A stretch of 21,618 nt of DNA, taken from positions 1-21,618 of the forward strand of contig JAYMSP010002993.1 in NCBI GenBank assembly GCA_036897095.1, given 5' to 3'. A program made the position numbers and the translations under genes. Position 1 is the first letter of the stretch. The number at the start of each line of letters is the position of its first letter. Below are positions 1 through 8,344 of this stretch, piece by piece. The DNA is from Plantago elongata (lineage: Eukaryota > Streptophyta > Magnoliopsida > Lamiales > Plantaginaceae). The notes below the pieces were generated by a model. It saw only the letters and a program-made list of their open reading frames with translations. It was not told where the DNA came from and did not search any database.

Positions 1-921
1 TCTACTGATTCTGTTTACCGATTCAGATTGCTAAACCGTATAAACTATAGATGACCTGTACTTAGGATACACCACCTATCTTGAGGTAACATTTTATTGC
101 TCCAATTGTTGATTCCTACTATACACCGAATCATGTCTACTGATCTTGTTTACTGATACCGTTACTGCTCCTGTTACTGATCCTGTTCACCGACACTATT
201 ATTGAACCTGCATATTACTCGTGTTTACTGCTCCTCATGCATTGCATTGCACGAAAATTATTTTCACTGAAAAAGCAACCGCACACTGTTTTCTGAAAAT
301 TTGGGAAACCATCCTGGTCGACATTGTCGACATACTATTACTGTAAAGCGTTCTGCAGCGCTATCTTTTCGGGCACCACTGACTGTACAGCCATTCAAAC
401 GGTCTGGATTTTATAAGTTGTGACGGGTCGTGCCTGTCGTGAAGCAACTCCACGCGCAGTCACGCTGCTACTGATGAGACCGCAACCTGATCCGTTCGGT
501 CTAGCCCAAGACTGTACATCTGGCACCTTTCATGTGCTATGATACTGACTGGCTGATACCGGTTTTCCCCACTGTTTACAACTGCGTGATCAGCGAGTGT
601 GTTAGTTTACTGTACTGTTGCATTCATACGCATATATTCATGCATGCTTGATTATCATCACTGAGTCTATATGACTGACACTCTCCCTGTTTCCAATAAT
701 CCTACTTTTCCAGATTTTGAGCACGAAGAGAGGACTGGGTAGCTAGGCGTACTAACTGACACTAGGACTAAATATTCCGCTGCTGATCCTATAGTATAAG
801 CGTGTGTTTGTGTGTTAAGTTATAAAGTATTTTGAGAGTTATAATGAATAATATTTTGATATTTATTTTTTTGGGATGTTCGGCACAATTCTTGACGTCC
901 GGACCAGATCGGGCCGTTACA
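1..921 (+). repeat. Right part of the 5' LTR of the gypsy element
   Basis: The segment ends in ...GTTACA at 921, three bases before the primer-binding site, which is where a 5' LTR must end. It is non-coding and has a higher GC content than the DNA after 3960. It contains degenerate direct repeats of the type TACTGAT(C/T)CTGTTTAC, for example at 1-22, 135-158 and 172-190. No second copy of it appears in the window, so its left border and its divergence cannot be judged. It may begin before position 1. Confidence 0.75.
821..827 (+). promoter_or_regulatory. Candidate TATA box of the gypsy LTR
   Basis: TATAAAG lies about 95 bases before the LTR end, a plausible U3/R spacing. The surrounding DNA is AT-rich, so chance is possible. 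Confidence 0.35.
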
Positions 922-924
922 GAG

Positions 925-936
925 TGGTATCAGAGC
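925..936 (+). other. Gypsy primer-binding site (initiator tRNA-Met)
   Basis: TGGTATCAGAGC matches the standard 12-base complement of the 3' end of plant initiator tRNA-Met. A weaker match continues for a few bases (CCGGTTT against the usual CAGGTTT). The site starts three bases after the LTR end, so it fixes the LTR border and the orientation of the element. Confidence 0.9.
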
Positions 937-1147
937 CCGGTTTGGACCATAGGATTGTGACGTATTTCCAAATACTGACTCCTATAATAATTTCAAAGTG
1001 GGGGAGGAGAGAGACATGTAGCTATGCACCATTACTATCTATATCTACTAACTTGACAGATAGACGAGCCTTTTCTGTAACAGATGTGCAGACCTAAGTG
1101 TACAAAGCTAGGTTCAGGTAACAATCGTGACCTTTAATTACAGTATC

Positions 1148-2168
1148 ATGGCTGAGCAAGAACCCCTAGTTCAAGGAAGTAGCAACCCACCGTCACCTTC
1201 TCGAATCGAACCTCTCCGCCGGTGGAAGAACCTCCTAGTACCGAACCATCTGCTTTTCCCCAAATTCCAGAGATGGCAGCCTTTTGGAAACAAATGACGC
1301 TGCAGTTAAAAGGATTCCATCTGTCTCAGAAGATGACCGTCTCATGCAAAGGTTTCTGAGTTACGAGCCTCCTACCTTTTATGGAGAGGCTGACGGTGCT
1401 AAAGCCGAGCATTTCATTAAAGTAATGGAGAAGATTTTTACAGTGCTCCGTTATACCGACGAACAACGAGTTCGGTATGCGTCGTACAAATTAGTAGGAG
1501 CTGCTCAAGACTGGTGAGATCTGATCAGTCGTACTTGGGAAAGGAGAAGAATTGACTGGACATGGAGTTTGTTCGTACAAGAGTTCACTAAGAAATTTAT
1601 ACCCAAGGTGATCAGGCAAGAACGTGAGAAGGCGTTCTTGAGCTTGACACAAGGGAGTCGATCGGTTGCAGCATACGAGGTAGAAATTTCACGGCTGCTA
1701 AAGTATGTGCCATATGTGATGGATGACAAAGAAAGAAATATTACGCAGTTTATCGACGGATTAAAAATCGAGATAGGCTGGGTAATGTTAGGCAAAGATT
1801 ATCCCGACTATGAAACCGTTGTGGAAAAAGCTATGGTTATTGAATCTGGCGCTAAGAGTCTGCACCAGAAGGAAGGATAGGAGAAATCAAGGCAATCAAA
1901 ACAACGAAATTTTGATTAGAACAGGAAACGAGCGTTTAACGAGGACCCCACACCGAAGCAAGTAACCCGTCCTCGGGTTGAACCCAACCGCCAGAACCAG
2001 CCACCTAGAACATCAGCTACAATTACTTGCCATTTTTGTGGAAAACCAGGCCATGTTGAAGCCAAGTGCTGGTACAAGAGTGGACGCTGTTTAAGGTGCG
2101 GAAGTAATCAGCACCACCTCCCGAATTGTCCATCTGCAGCTTCAAGGGAGTCGCGCCCTAATGCGCCT
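1148..2168 (+). pseudogene. Gypsy gag, broken by frameshifts and stops
   Basis: This would encode the capsid/nucleocapsid polyprotein of the element. The likely start is ATG 1148 (MAEQEP...), the first ATG after the PBS that leads into gag-like sequence. Reading moves from frame 2 at 1148 to frame 1 near 1210-1219 (PVEEPPSTEP...) and to frame 0 between about 1284 and 1350. The retrotransposon gag core (about 1340-1850; RFLSYEPPTFYGEAD, then YASYKLVGAAQDW) is in frame 0. In that frame TGA at 1515-1517 stands where the family has a second Trp of the DWW motif, and TAG occurs at 1878 and 1917. Frame 0 then stays open through the zinc knuckles into the protease. The family identity is firm; the exact frameshift points are approximate. 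Confidence 0.85.
2028..2129 (+). other. Two CCHC zinc knuckles at the end of gypsy gag
   Basis: In frame 0, CHFCGKPGHVEAKC (2028-2069) is followed after six residues by CLRCGSNQHHLPNC (2088-2129). Both fit C-x2-C-x4-H-x4-C. In this family such knuckles bind the genomic RNA during packaging. All eight ligand residues are intact although the flanks carry stops. Confidence 0.85.
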
Positions 2169-2687
2169 GTGAATGCCAAGCCAGAGGAACGCCAGAATAT
2201 CCGACCCAGGGTGTTCATGATGACCGCTGACCCAGGGAGCCCTTCAGCACTTAATGCCATTGAAGGTACAATTTCTATTGCTTCCACCCCTGGTACATCA
2301 TTATTCGATAGCGTAGCAACACATTCTTTTATTGCTGCCCGATATGCTAACAAGTTAAACCTTACTCCTGCTAGACTAGCTTACTACTTTGATATCGAAT
2401 CCCCTTTTGGCGGTAGTGTAGTGTCAGATAAGGTTTATACCAACTGCGCGGTCGAGTATCTTGGTAGAATTTACCCCGCAGATTTGATAGAAATAATGTT
2501 AGACTCGCATGACTTAATTCTGGGCATGGATTGGTTGTATATCCACCACGCAATCCTTGAGTGCCGAAACCGACAAATCTCCTTCGGAAATCCAACTACC
2601 TTTGAAGCTTCCCTATCTGTCCAACCCCGAGTGATATCCGCAGCCAAAACATGTAAATGCTTAAACAGGGATGTCAAGCCTACTTAG
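2169..2687 (+). pseudogene. Gypsy aspartic protease, active-site Gly replaced
   Basis: In frame 0 this reads as a retropepsin of the RVP_2 type, which would cut the gag-pol polyprotein. The active-site block is LFDSVATHSFI at about 2301-2333. The family has D-[ST]-G here, and this copy has GTA (Val) at 2313-2315 instead of Gly, so the protease is probably dead. The downstream LILGMDWL block (about 2517-2540) is typical of the family C-terminal part. There is no true start: the region is continuous with gag through the zinc knuckles. The frame ends at TAG 2685-2687, after a one-base slip near 2660 that moves the reading into the RT frame. Confidence 0.85.
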
Positions 2688-3645
2688 CCTACCTAATTAA
2701 CCCGGCGTTGGATCAAACTAAGATAGAAAACGTTGAAGTTGTACGGGAATTTCTGGACGTATTCCCGGAAGAACTCAACACACTTCCACCGCATCGGGAG
2801 GTAGAATTTGTTATCGAAACAGTCCCTGGAGCAGAACCAGTATCCCGAACCCCGTATCGAATGGCTCCAGTTGAACTTCGTGAACTTAAAGTGCAACTAC
2901 AAGAATTGCTGGAGAAAGGATTTATTCGTCCTAGCAGTTCGCCATGGGGTGCTCCAGTACTGTTCGTAAAAAAGAAGGACGGTACGTTGAGAATGTGTAT
3001 CGATTACCGACGGTTGAATAACCTGACCGTCAAAAACAAGTACCCGCTACCCCACATCGATGAACTGTTTGATTTGCTGCAAGGATCCACGGTGTATTCA
3101 AAACTGGATCTGAGGCAAGGTTACTATCAGTTGAGAGTCCGGGAGGGAGATATTCCAAAGACGGCTTTCAACACCCTATATGGGCATTTTGAGTTTGTAG
3201 TTATGCCCTTCGGGTTAACCAACGCATCTGCGTCTTTCATGGACCTGATGCATCGAACGTTCCGACCCTTTTTGGATAAGTTCATCGTGATTTTCATCGA
3301 CGATATCCTGGTCTTCTCCAAGACCCGAGAGGAACATGCTACGCACTTGAGGCTAGTACTCCAGACCTTGCAACAATAGAAGTTGTACGCTAAATTCAGC
3401 AAATGCGAGTTCTGGTTATCAGAAGTTAAATTCTTGGGACACAAGATATCCCGAGAAGGATTATAGGTGGATTCGGACAAGATTGACGCTATATTGAAAT
3501 GGAAACAACCGGAAACGGCCACCGAAGTTAAAGTTTCCTAGGATTAGCTGGATACTACCGACAGTTCATTCAAGACTTCTCGAAGATAGCAAAACCCATG
3601 CATCTTCTTACCGCAAAGAATGCTAAATTCGAATGGACAGAAAAA
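2657..3645 (+). pseudogene. Gypsy reverse transcriptase and start of RNase H, broken
   Basis: Frame 2 is open from 2657 to TAG 3377-3379 and covers the fingers and palm of a Ty3/gypsy RT. It has [22 protein letters not shown] (about 2918-2983), the first catalytic Asp in [10 protein letters not shown] (Asp at 3107-3109) and the F-I-D-D catalytic box at 3293-3304, all intact. After the stop the same frame continues with the thumb/connection (KLYAKFSKCEFW, then FLGHKIS), is stopped again by TAG 3464-3466, and shifts to frame 1 near 3530-3532 (SFLGLAGYYRQFI). It ends at FEWTEK about 3645, where the RNase H domain should begin. As an enzyme it would copy element RNA into DNA; here it is inactive as a polyprotein. 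Confidence 0.9.
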
Positions 3646-3841
3646 TCCCGATCCGGAGCATGTTCTCCAACCCACTGAAGTTAAACTCGAGGAAAATCTA
3701 ACCTATGAAGAGAAACCTCGTCGCATCTTAGATACCCAGGTCAAAAAGCTTAGGAACAAGCAGATTTCTCTGGTCAAGATTCTCTGGCAGAATCACACCC
3801 ATCGAGTCGTTCAAATGCAACCAAATAAGTCAACTGAATGA
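3646..3841 (+). pseudogene. Gypsy pol C-terminal remnant (after integrase)
   Basis: Frame 2 reads PDPEHVLQPTEVKLEENLTY, then ILD, LRNK and LVKILWQNH. This matches the segment that follows integrase in chromoviruses, up to the start of the chromodomain-like tail. It is joined directly to the start of RNase H, so the domains between are deleted. After NHTHR (about 3801) the sequence no longer resembles the family tail, and the frame ends at TGA 3839-3841. The open frame that begins near 3620 is only partly real: its first eight or so codons are out of frame with the RT side. Confidence 0.75.
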
Positions 3842-5208
3842 ATTTGAGCCCAAATCCCCTCAAATACCCAAACTAAACGTGCCTCTGAAAGGGAGGAGGT
3901 TGAAAAGTTTGAAACTCCTCGATCAACTTTTAGCTACTTGCCATATATCCTGACGCCAACGAGTTATGCCTAACATCATATTAATGGGGAAAATAGCAAA
4001 CACCCAAATTTTAATCTTCTGTAGTACAAATTATCTTCTAACAAAACATATCACCTTAAATCTTATTCGTTTATAATATTTTTAATTGTAGATTATCTAT
4101 TGAATTTGATTCTAAAAAGAACTAAGAATTAACACTAAATCATAATATTTTTAACCGAAACCTTTTAAACTAAAATCTCTTTTAGTTCAATTCTGTTATG
4201 TTTTATTATATAATTTATAATAAATACTACACTCCAGTTCGATTCAATTCAAAGCATATTCAAATTCCCAAAATCAGTTTAAATAAAAAGCAATCGATAA
4301 AAATCTCCATTTGAAGTTTGTAACCTTGCTTTGATTGTTTTCACATGAGACATTGGTGAGTGGATGTTAACCGTTAATATCTTGGATCAAAGATAACTAA
4401 ATACTGGCATCAAAGATGAACACGTACACGTACGTGAACAAATTCATTAAGTTCATCGCATCCAGATTTTTTTCCATTTGACCTATCACTGTAGTAATTA
4501 ACTAATTATAGTAAAAAGTTAAAATAAACTGAATCCTGGAGAAACTTGTGAGAGGGGAATAACCCCACTTGGAAGACCATATCATGATCGATATAAACAC
4601 ACGACCAAATCAACAATACAAGAGCTCTAGAACAAGTGTCCGACCCTCACATAAAACGCTAGTGTTGACTCAAGACAGATCATGGCAATCAAAACACTGT
4701 AGCTCCGCGATAAGATCCAGGCGCACAGTGACTATGTACCTTGTTCAAATTCGTCTAAACTGAATAAATCTAAACTGAATTTATAGTTGAATTGAATTTG
4801 TTTATAGTATAAAATTAATTAATCAAAACCGAACGGAACGATATAAATATGAACAAAAGTACTTTTGCTAATTAAGAGAAAAGAGTTGTATCCACGAGTA
4901 AAGCAAAATAAACCTGCACAAAGAAGAAAGGAGCACAACTTTTTGCCACAACAAAAATCAGTATAGAATCTAAAGAAAAGAACCAGCCACACATATTGCC
5001 AAACCATCACATAGAACTATTGTTTTTCCAGATTGAGTGAATGAATAAATTGTAAATACGGTGACTTTTTATTAATCATATATATAGTTGAAAAACTAAA
5101 CAGGGGTAAATAAATTTAAAATAATATTTCTATCAGTACATCTTACTCACTGTCATGCATGTTGTTTGGTAATACACGTTAATAGAATTAGAGTATAGTA
5201 GAGGTATA
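3842..5208. other. AT-rich intergenic DNA, no gene seen
   Basis: The first ~120 bases are still moderately GC-rich and contain a short purine run (3887-3899). The rest is AT-rich with no coding signature on either strand. The short open frames at 4569-4763 (+) and 4819-5010 (-) resemble no known family and have low-complexity composition. No 3' LTR matching 1-921 is present. Confidence 0.7.
4419..4438. promoter_or_regulatory. Cluster of ACGT-core palindromes
   Basis: Around CACGTACACGTACGTG there are three ACGT cores within 16 bases, including a perfect 10-base palindrome CACGTACGTG. In plants, ACGT cores are bound by bZIP and bHLH factors (G-box/ABRE class). No gene start is nearby, so function is unproven. 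Confidence 0.3.
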
Positions 5209-5260
5209 TACTACTCCGTTTGTTCCATTAACACAAATTGTTCAATTATAAATTTTCTTT
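5209..5260 (+). mobile_element. One end of a Stowaway-like MITE
   Basis: TA followed by CTACTCCGTTTGTTCC is the typical left terminus of Stowaway (Tc1/mariner-type) MITEs in plants. No matching right terminus was found in the next ~500 bases, so this is a truncated remnant or a chance match. Confidence 0.4.
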
Positions 5261-5560
5261 TTAAAACGGTTAAAGTTTTTATTGATAACCGTAGCACAAG
5301 GAATACTCCCAAGAAACAATTACACAAGAAACAAAAACATAATATCCAAATAGAAGAGTAAACTCTAAACTACTACTATAAAGTTATTCAAACCAATTAC
5401 AATCCTCTAATTTAACATAAATCCATATCTCAAAAAACATGAAATCCTCGACCACCATGGATAGTACAAAGACACCTCAACCAGCTTATCTTCATCACCA
5501 AAACGGGATCTCAATCTCGTGATCAGTTTCATACTAGGATATACTTCACCGTCAATTCAT
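5260..5560 (-). other. Transcript 3'-end-like segment on the minus strand
   Basis: Read on the - strand, the segment resembles a plant mRNA or LINE 3' region. Moderately GC-rich sequence (5440-5560) passes into a T-rich leader with TTGTTTCTTGTG, then CTTGTGCTACGGTTATCAATAAA near 5278-5305, which contains a poly(A) signal (AATAAA). An A-rich tail follows. No coding frame of useful length could be attached. A LINE 3' end is the best guess; a processed pseudogene is the alternative. Confidence 0.35.
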
Positions 5561-6117
5561 CAAAAAATTCAGTTGTGTCTATTTTATCGATGTCTGTACT
5601 TTAGTGCGTGCTGGTTCAATTATAATTCTTTTTATAGCCAATAAAATTATGCAATCATTCGTATGATTTCTACGGTTTATTGTATCTTTAGAGGAGTGAT
5701 TGAAAATGAAGGTACAAGTTTGGCGGCATATAAGTTCCCGTGGTAGCGGGGTGGATACTAAGAAAGGTCGCACATGGAGCATATGATGATAGCAATTTCC
5801 ATTGGGAAATTGGGTGGGAACTAACTAATCAAGTAGTTAGTGAGAGTGACAAGAATGAGTTGGAAAATATTGGACGTATTAGCCTAAAGCTCCATCTGAT
5901 GTGATATATTATACTCATGCTACTACTATTTATATTATATTTAGTGCTTCACTTTAATCCGTGAGGTCATGTCTTCTTCAACACTACGTAGTCAACTCCA
6001 CATTGTCTTCCTTTTTACCTCTTTCTTTGGGTTTCACTTATTTATGGGTCTGATTCAAGAAAATGGTTCGTTATGGGTTGGGTACATGCCAAAAAAAGAA
6101 AAGGCATCTCTAGTTTT
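5561..6117. other. Intergenic DNA with small hairpins only
   Basis: No gene is seen. Short inverted repeats occur at about 5792-5812 (CAATTTCC...GGAAATTG) and in the next ~35 bases (ACTAACT...AGTTAGT). These are common in AT-rich plant spacer. Confidence 0.55.
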
Positions 6118-6239
6118 GTTAACTTCGATCTCAATATGATGTCGTCGACTGCAAAATCGTAACATAATTTTTACGATTGTTAACTTCGATCTCAATATGA
6201 TGTCGTGGACTGCAAATTTGTAACATGATTTTTTCGAAA
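6118..6239 (+). repeat. 61-bp tandem duplication, two copies
   Basis: Copies at 6118-6178 and 6179-6239 share GTTAACTTCGATCTCAATAT and the following GATGTCG(T)..GACTGCAAA, with a few substitutions in the second half. The first ~28 bases are identical. It is non-coding. Confidence 0.85.
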
Positions 6240-6365
6240 AGAATATTTCATATTCCATATGAGCATCTAGCTTAAGCAATTAATCACTTGCGTATGTTAA
6301 AAGAGAAAAGTAGTACCCATAATTCCATTTTGATCTATCTTGCATAGATGACAACGATGGTCAGA

Positions 6366-6600
6366 AGGATACCTTTATAGATTATCTTGCTTTTAAAACT
6401 TAAAAGGTACAACATTACTTACTAAGAAAATCATGCAAATAACACAACAATTTTATAACCTTCACCTCTTAACATAGCCGAATGGTACCTTTATAGACAA
6501 TCTTTGCTTTAATTAAACTTTCATTATATTAAAAGAAATACAACATTACATAAAAAAAATCATACAAACAACATAAAAATTTAACAACCTTCGCCTCGTA
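6366..6600 (+). repeat. Diverged ~116-bp tandem duplication
   Basis: The block TACCTTTATAGA...TCTTGCTTT...ACAACATTAC...AATCAT(A/G)CAAA...AACCTTC(A/G)CCTC occurs twice. It starts near 6369 and again near 6485, with point differences and small indels. The copies follow each other directly. The unit is AT-rich and non-coding, and older than the 61-bp duplication just before it judging by divergence. Confidence 0.75.
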
Positions 6601-7318
6601 ATAATTATGACTTTTAAGAGGATGGTGAACCGATTTAATATGATATTAGAACAGACGCAAATTGATGATGGGTGTCTTAAAATCAATGATAATTCGTTTG
6701 TCCAAAAATGACTATAATGATTCCACGTGTAAAGCTGATTAATACACCATTTTAATTGTTGGGTTAACATATAATTAGATCGATCAGTACGTAGGAAGTT
6801 ATTTAAATTACATGTTCAATCATTTTATCATAACTGGTAATCTGGTATATTCATTATATGTGATTAATTCCTCGAGCATTATCGAATCTCCTTCTATTTT
6901 GTTAATCATTATTATTTCAAAGTCTATATGACTATAAGATAGAAATCTAGCATCAAAATTCAACAATAGGGCACTATGATGTCATTTTATTTATCATATG
7001 TATTAATGATCGATGTAGTTATTTATATGCACGAAGAAGCTAACAAGTTGGTTACAACTAATCATAAATTTAATGATGAGACCTTAGAAAATTCCGCAAC
7101 GCAAGTTAACCGAATTCAACTACTAGGAGCTGTCCCCCCAAAATACAATAATTCAGAACCACCACTAAGAAAAGGCAAATTCGGACCACCTTTTATTTTA
7201 GGTGGACTTTGTAGTATAAATATAAAATGCTATATTAATTTTATTATTTAGTAATGATATGATACAGATCAATTTCTCTTATGATTTACAGGTAATGAGA
7301 AACCAAATAATTCTAATG
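6601..7318. other. AT-rich intergenic DNA, no gene seen
   Basis: No coding signature is visible. The 91-codon open frame at 6976-7251 (+) has AT-driven composition and no motif I recognise; it is not called as a gene. A short hairpin (CCACCT...AGGTGG) sits near 7188-7206. Confidence 0.6.
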
Positions 7319-7328
7319 ATTACAAAAT

Positions 7329-8344
7329 GGATTAATTACACTTTCATCCCTCAAAATTATCACAATTTAAAAAAACCTCCTTGAAACCCATGGGTTGCGA
7401 AAGTTTGTTATAAAAAAACCCCTAAACTTTGTATCCCTTATATTCCGTTAACTTTCGCCGTCAATCAACAAATCAACACATCCAAACCATTAAAAAGGTC
7501 AACATTCAACTGGGGTCTAAAAATAAAATTTGTCAAAAAAACTATATTTCCAGAAAAAAAAATCATTAGTAATTTTATTTATGACGTCATAAAGGTTTTA
7601 ATTGTTCCAACTCTGACCTCGGGGTCTCAAAGTAAGATAAGTTAAATTACAACAACAACTAATATATTTTTGAATATTAACACTGAAGTGTGAAAGTAAT
7701 AAAAAACAAGTAAATGAACAAAAATGACTCAGATAGATAATCATTTTACCATAAATGACAGTCATTACAATTACATATGGAAAACGAAAGTCAGTGAAAA
7801 TACATGGTGATTCTATCACCGAACGAAAAATCATTACTTGTCTTAACAAAAAAAATCATTACAATTACATATTAGCACTTTCACAACAACGCGAGTATCT
7901 TGTAAAACCCTCATCAATCGATTTGATTGATTCTTCCAAAAATCCCTTGAATCCTAGGGCACTAGCTCTGAAATCATCAATCGGTTGATTCTTCTTCTTC
8001 CTCACAAAATTGATTACCACTGCCTCTTCTTCTAGCACAACTAATGAATTGCTTCTCTCTCCAAAGAAGAGGAAATTTCAGGAAAGTGAATGAGTAATGT
8101 GTTGGTGAATTATAATTTAAGTGAAGAAGTTGATTTGGGTAGTTTAGTAATTTTCACACTTATTAATAATGTCATAATTGATTTTTGTAGTTGCTTAATT
8201 TATTTATTTTTAATTAAAAAGTTAACAATTTTGTGTTGACTAGTTAGAGTTGACTCCATTAGTCAACTGACGGCATGAAAGTGTATAAAATATTTGAATA
8301 TAATTGTAATTTCGAATTTTTTTGGGATGAAAGTGTAATTAGCC
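7329..8344. mobile_element. Non-autonomous Mutator-like element with 10-bp TSD
   Basis: The ends form a terminal inverted repeat. TAATTACACTTTCATCCC at 7333-7350 is matched exactly by its reverse complement at 8324-8341, and both ends begin with GG outside that core. Weaker inverted similarity continues inward for about 100 bases (GTTAACTTTCGCCGTCA on the left against sequence near 8230-8280). The element is flanked by an identical 10-base direct repeat ATTACAAAAT (7319-7328 and 8345-8354), the expected size class for Mutator-type insertion (8-11 bp). The element is about 1016 bp and encodes no transposase I can see, so it would depend on an autonomous relative. Confidence 0.8.
7865..8080 (-). 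other. Stop-free frame inside the Mutator-like element
   Basis: On the - strand a frame runs from the TGA at 8080-8078 to the TAA at 7867-7865 with about 70 sense codons and no ATG near its beginning. The composition is protein-like: an acidic stretch LEEEAVVINF, a basic stretch VRKKKNQPIDDF, then ALGFKGFLEESIKSIDEGF. I do not recognise a family. It could be a fragment of a host exon carried by the element (Pack-MULE style), a transposase remnant, or chance. The overlapping + frame at 7755-7988 looks less protein-like. Confidence 0.3.

Larger units (their letters stand above)
1..3841 (+). mobile_element. Decayed Ty3/gypsy chromovirus (Tekay/Del-like), truncated
   Basis: This is the remains of an LTR retrotransposon read on the + strand: LTR (right part), tRNA-Met primer site, gag, protease, reverse transcriptase and a pol C-terminal piece. 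The order gag-PR-RT-(RH-IN) and the conserved RT and zinc-knuckle motifs place it in Ty3/gypsy. The double zinc knuckle and a C-terminal segment of chromovirus style suggest the Tekay/Del lineage; that lineage call is inference. Coding is spread over at least three frames with several stop codons (1515, 1878, 1917, 2685, 3377, 3464). Most of RNase H and all of the integrase core are missing at about 3640-3646. The left LTR edge lies outside the window and no 3' LTR is recognisable. It cannot be autonomous. Confidence 0.9.

Noticed and set aside
876..1097. 73-codon open frame across the LTR/PBS junction
   Set aside because: It spans the LTR end and primer site, which are non-coding, and has no domain.
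2655..2690. Possible programmed -1 frameshift between gypsy protease and RT (CTTAAAC at the point where frame 0 passes to frame 2)
   Set aside because: The heptamer is only partly of the slippery type, plant chromoviruses normally use a single frame, and the copy carries many other disabling changes. A simple one-base deletion explains it.
1505..2896. Minus-strand frames at 1505-1795, 2108-2353, 2371-2595, 2471-2677 and 2693-2896
   Set aside because: All are shadows of gag, protease and RT coding on the + strand.
3887..3899. Purine run as a polypurine tract with a 3' LTR starting at 3901
   Set aside because: No LTR body follows and the LTR start is outside the window, so the match cannot be tested here.
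3800..3960. Open frame continuing past the gypsy pol tail in a moderately GC-rich stretch
   Set aside because: About 50 codons with no recognisable domain; too short to support a gene or a second element.
6976..7251. 91-codon plus-strand frame as a gene
   Set aside because: Composition follows the AT-rich DNA, no motif is seen, and it ends in random-looking sequence next to the Mutator-like element.
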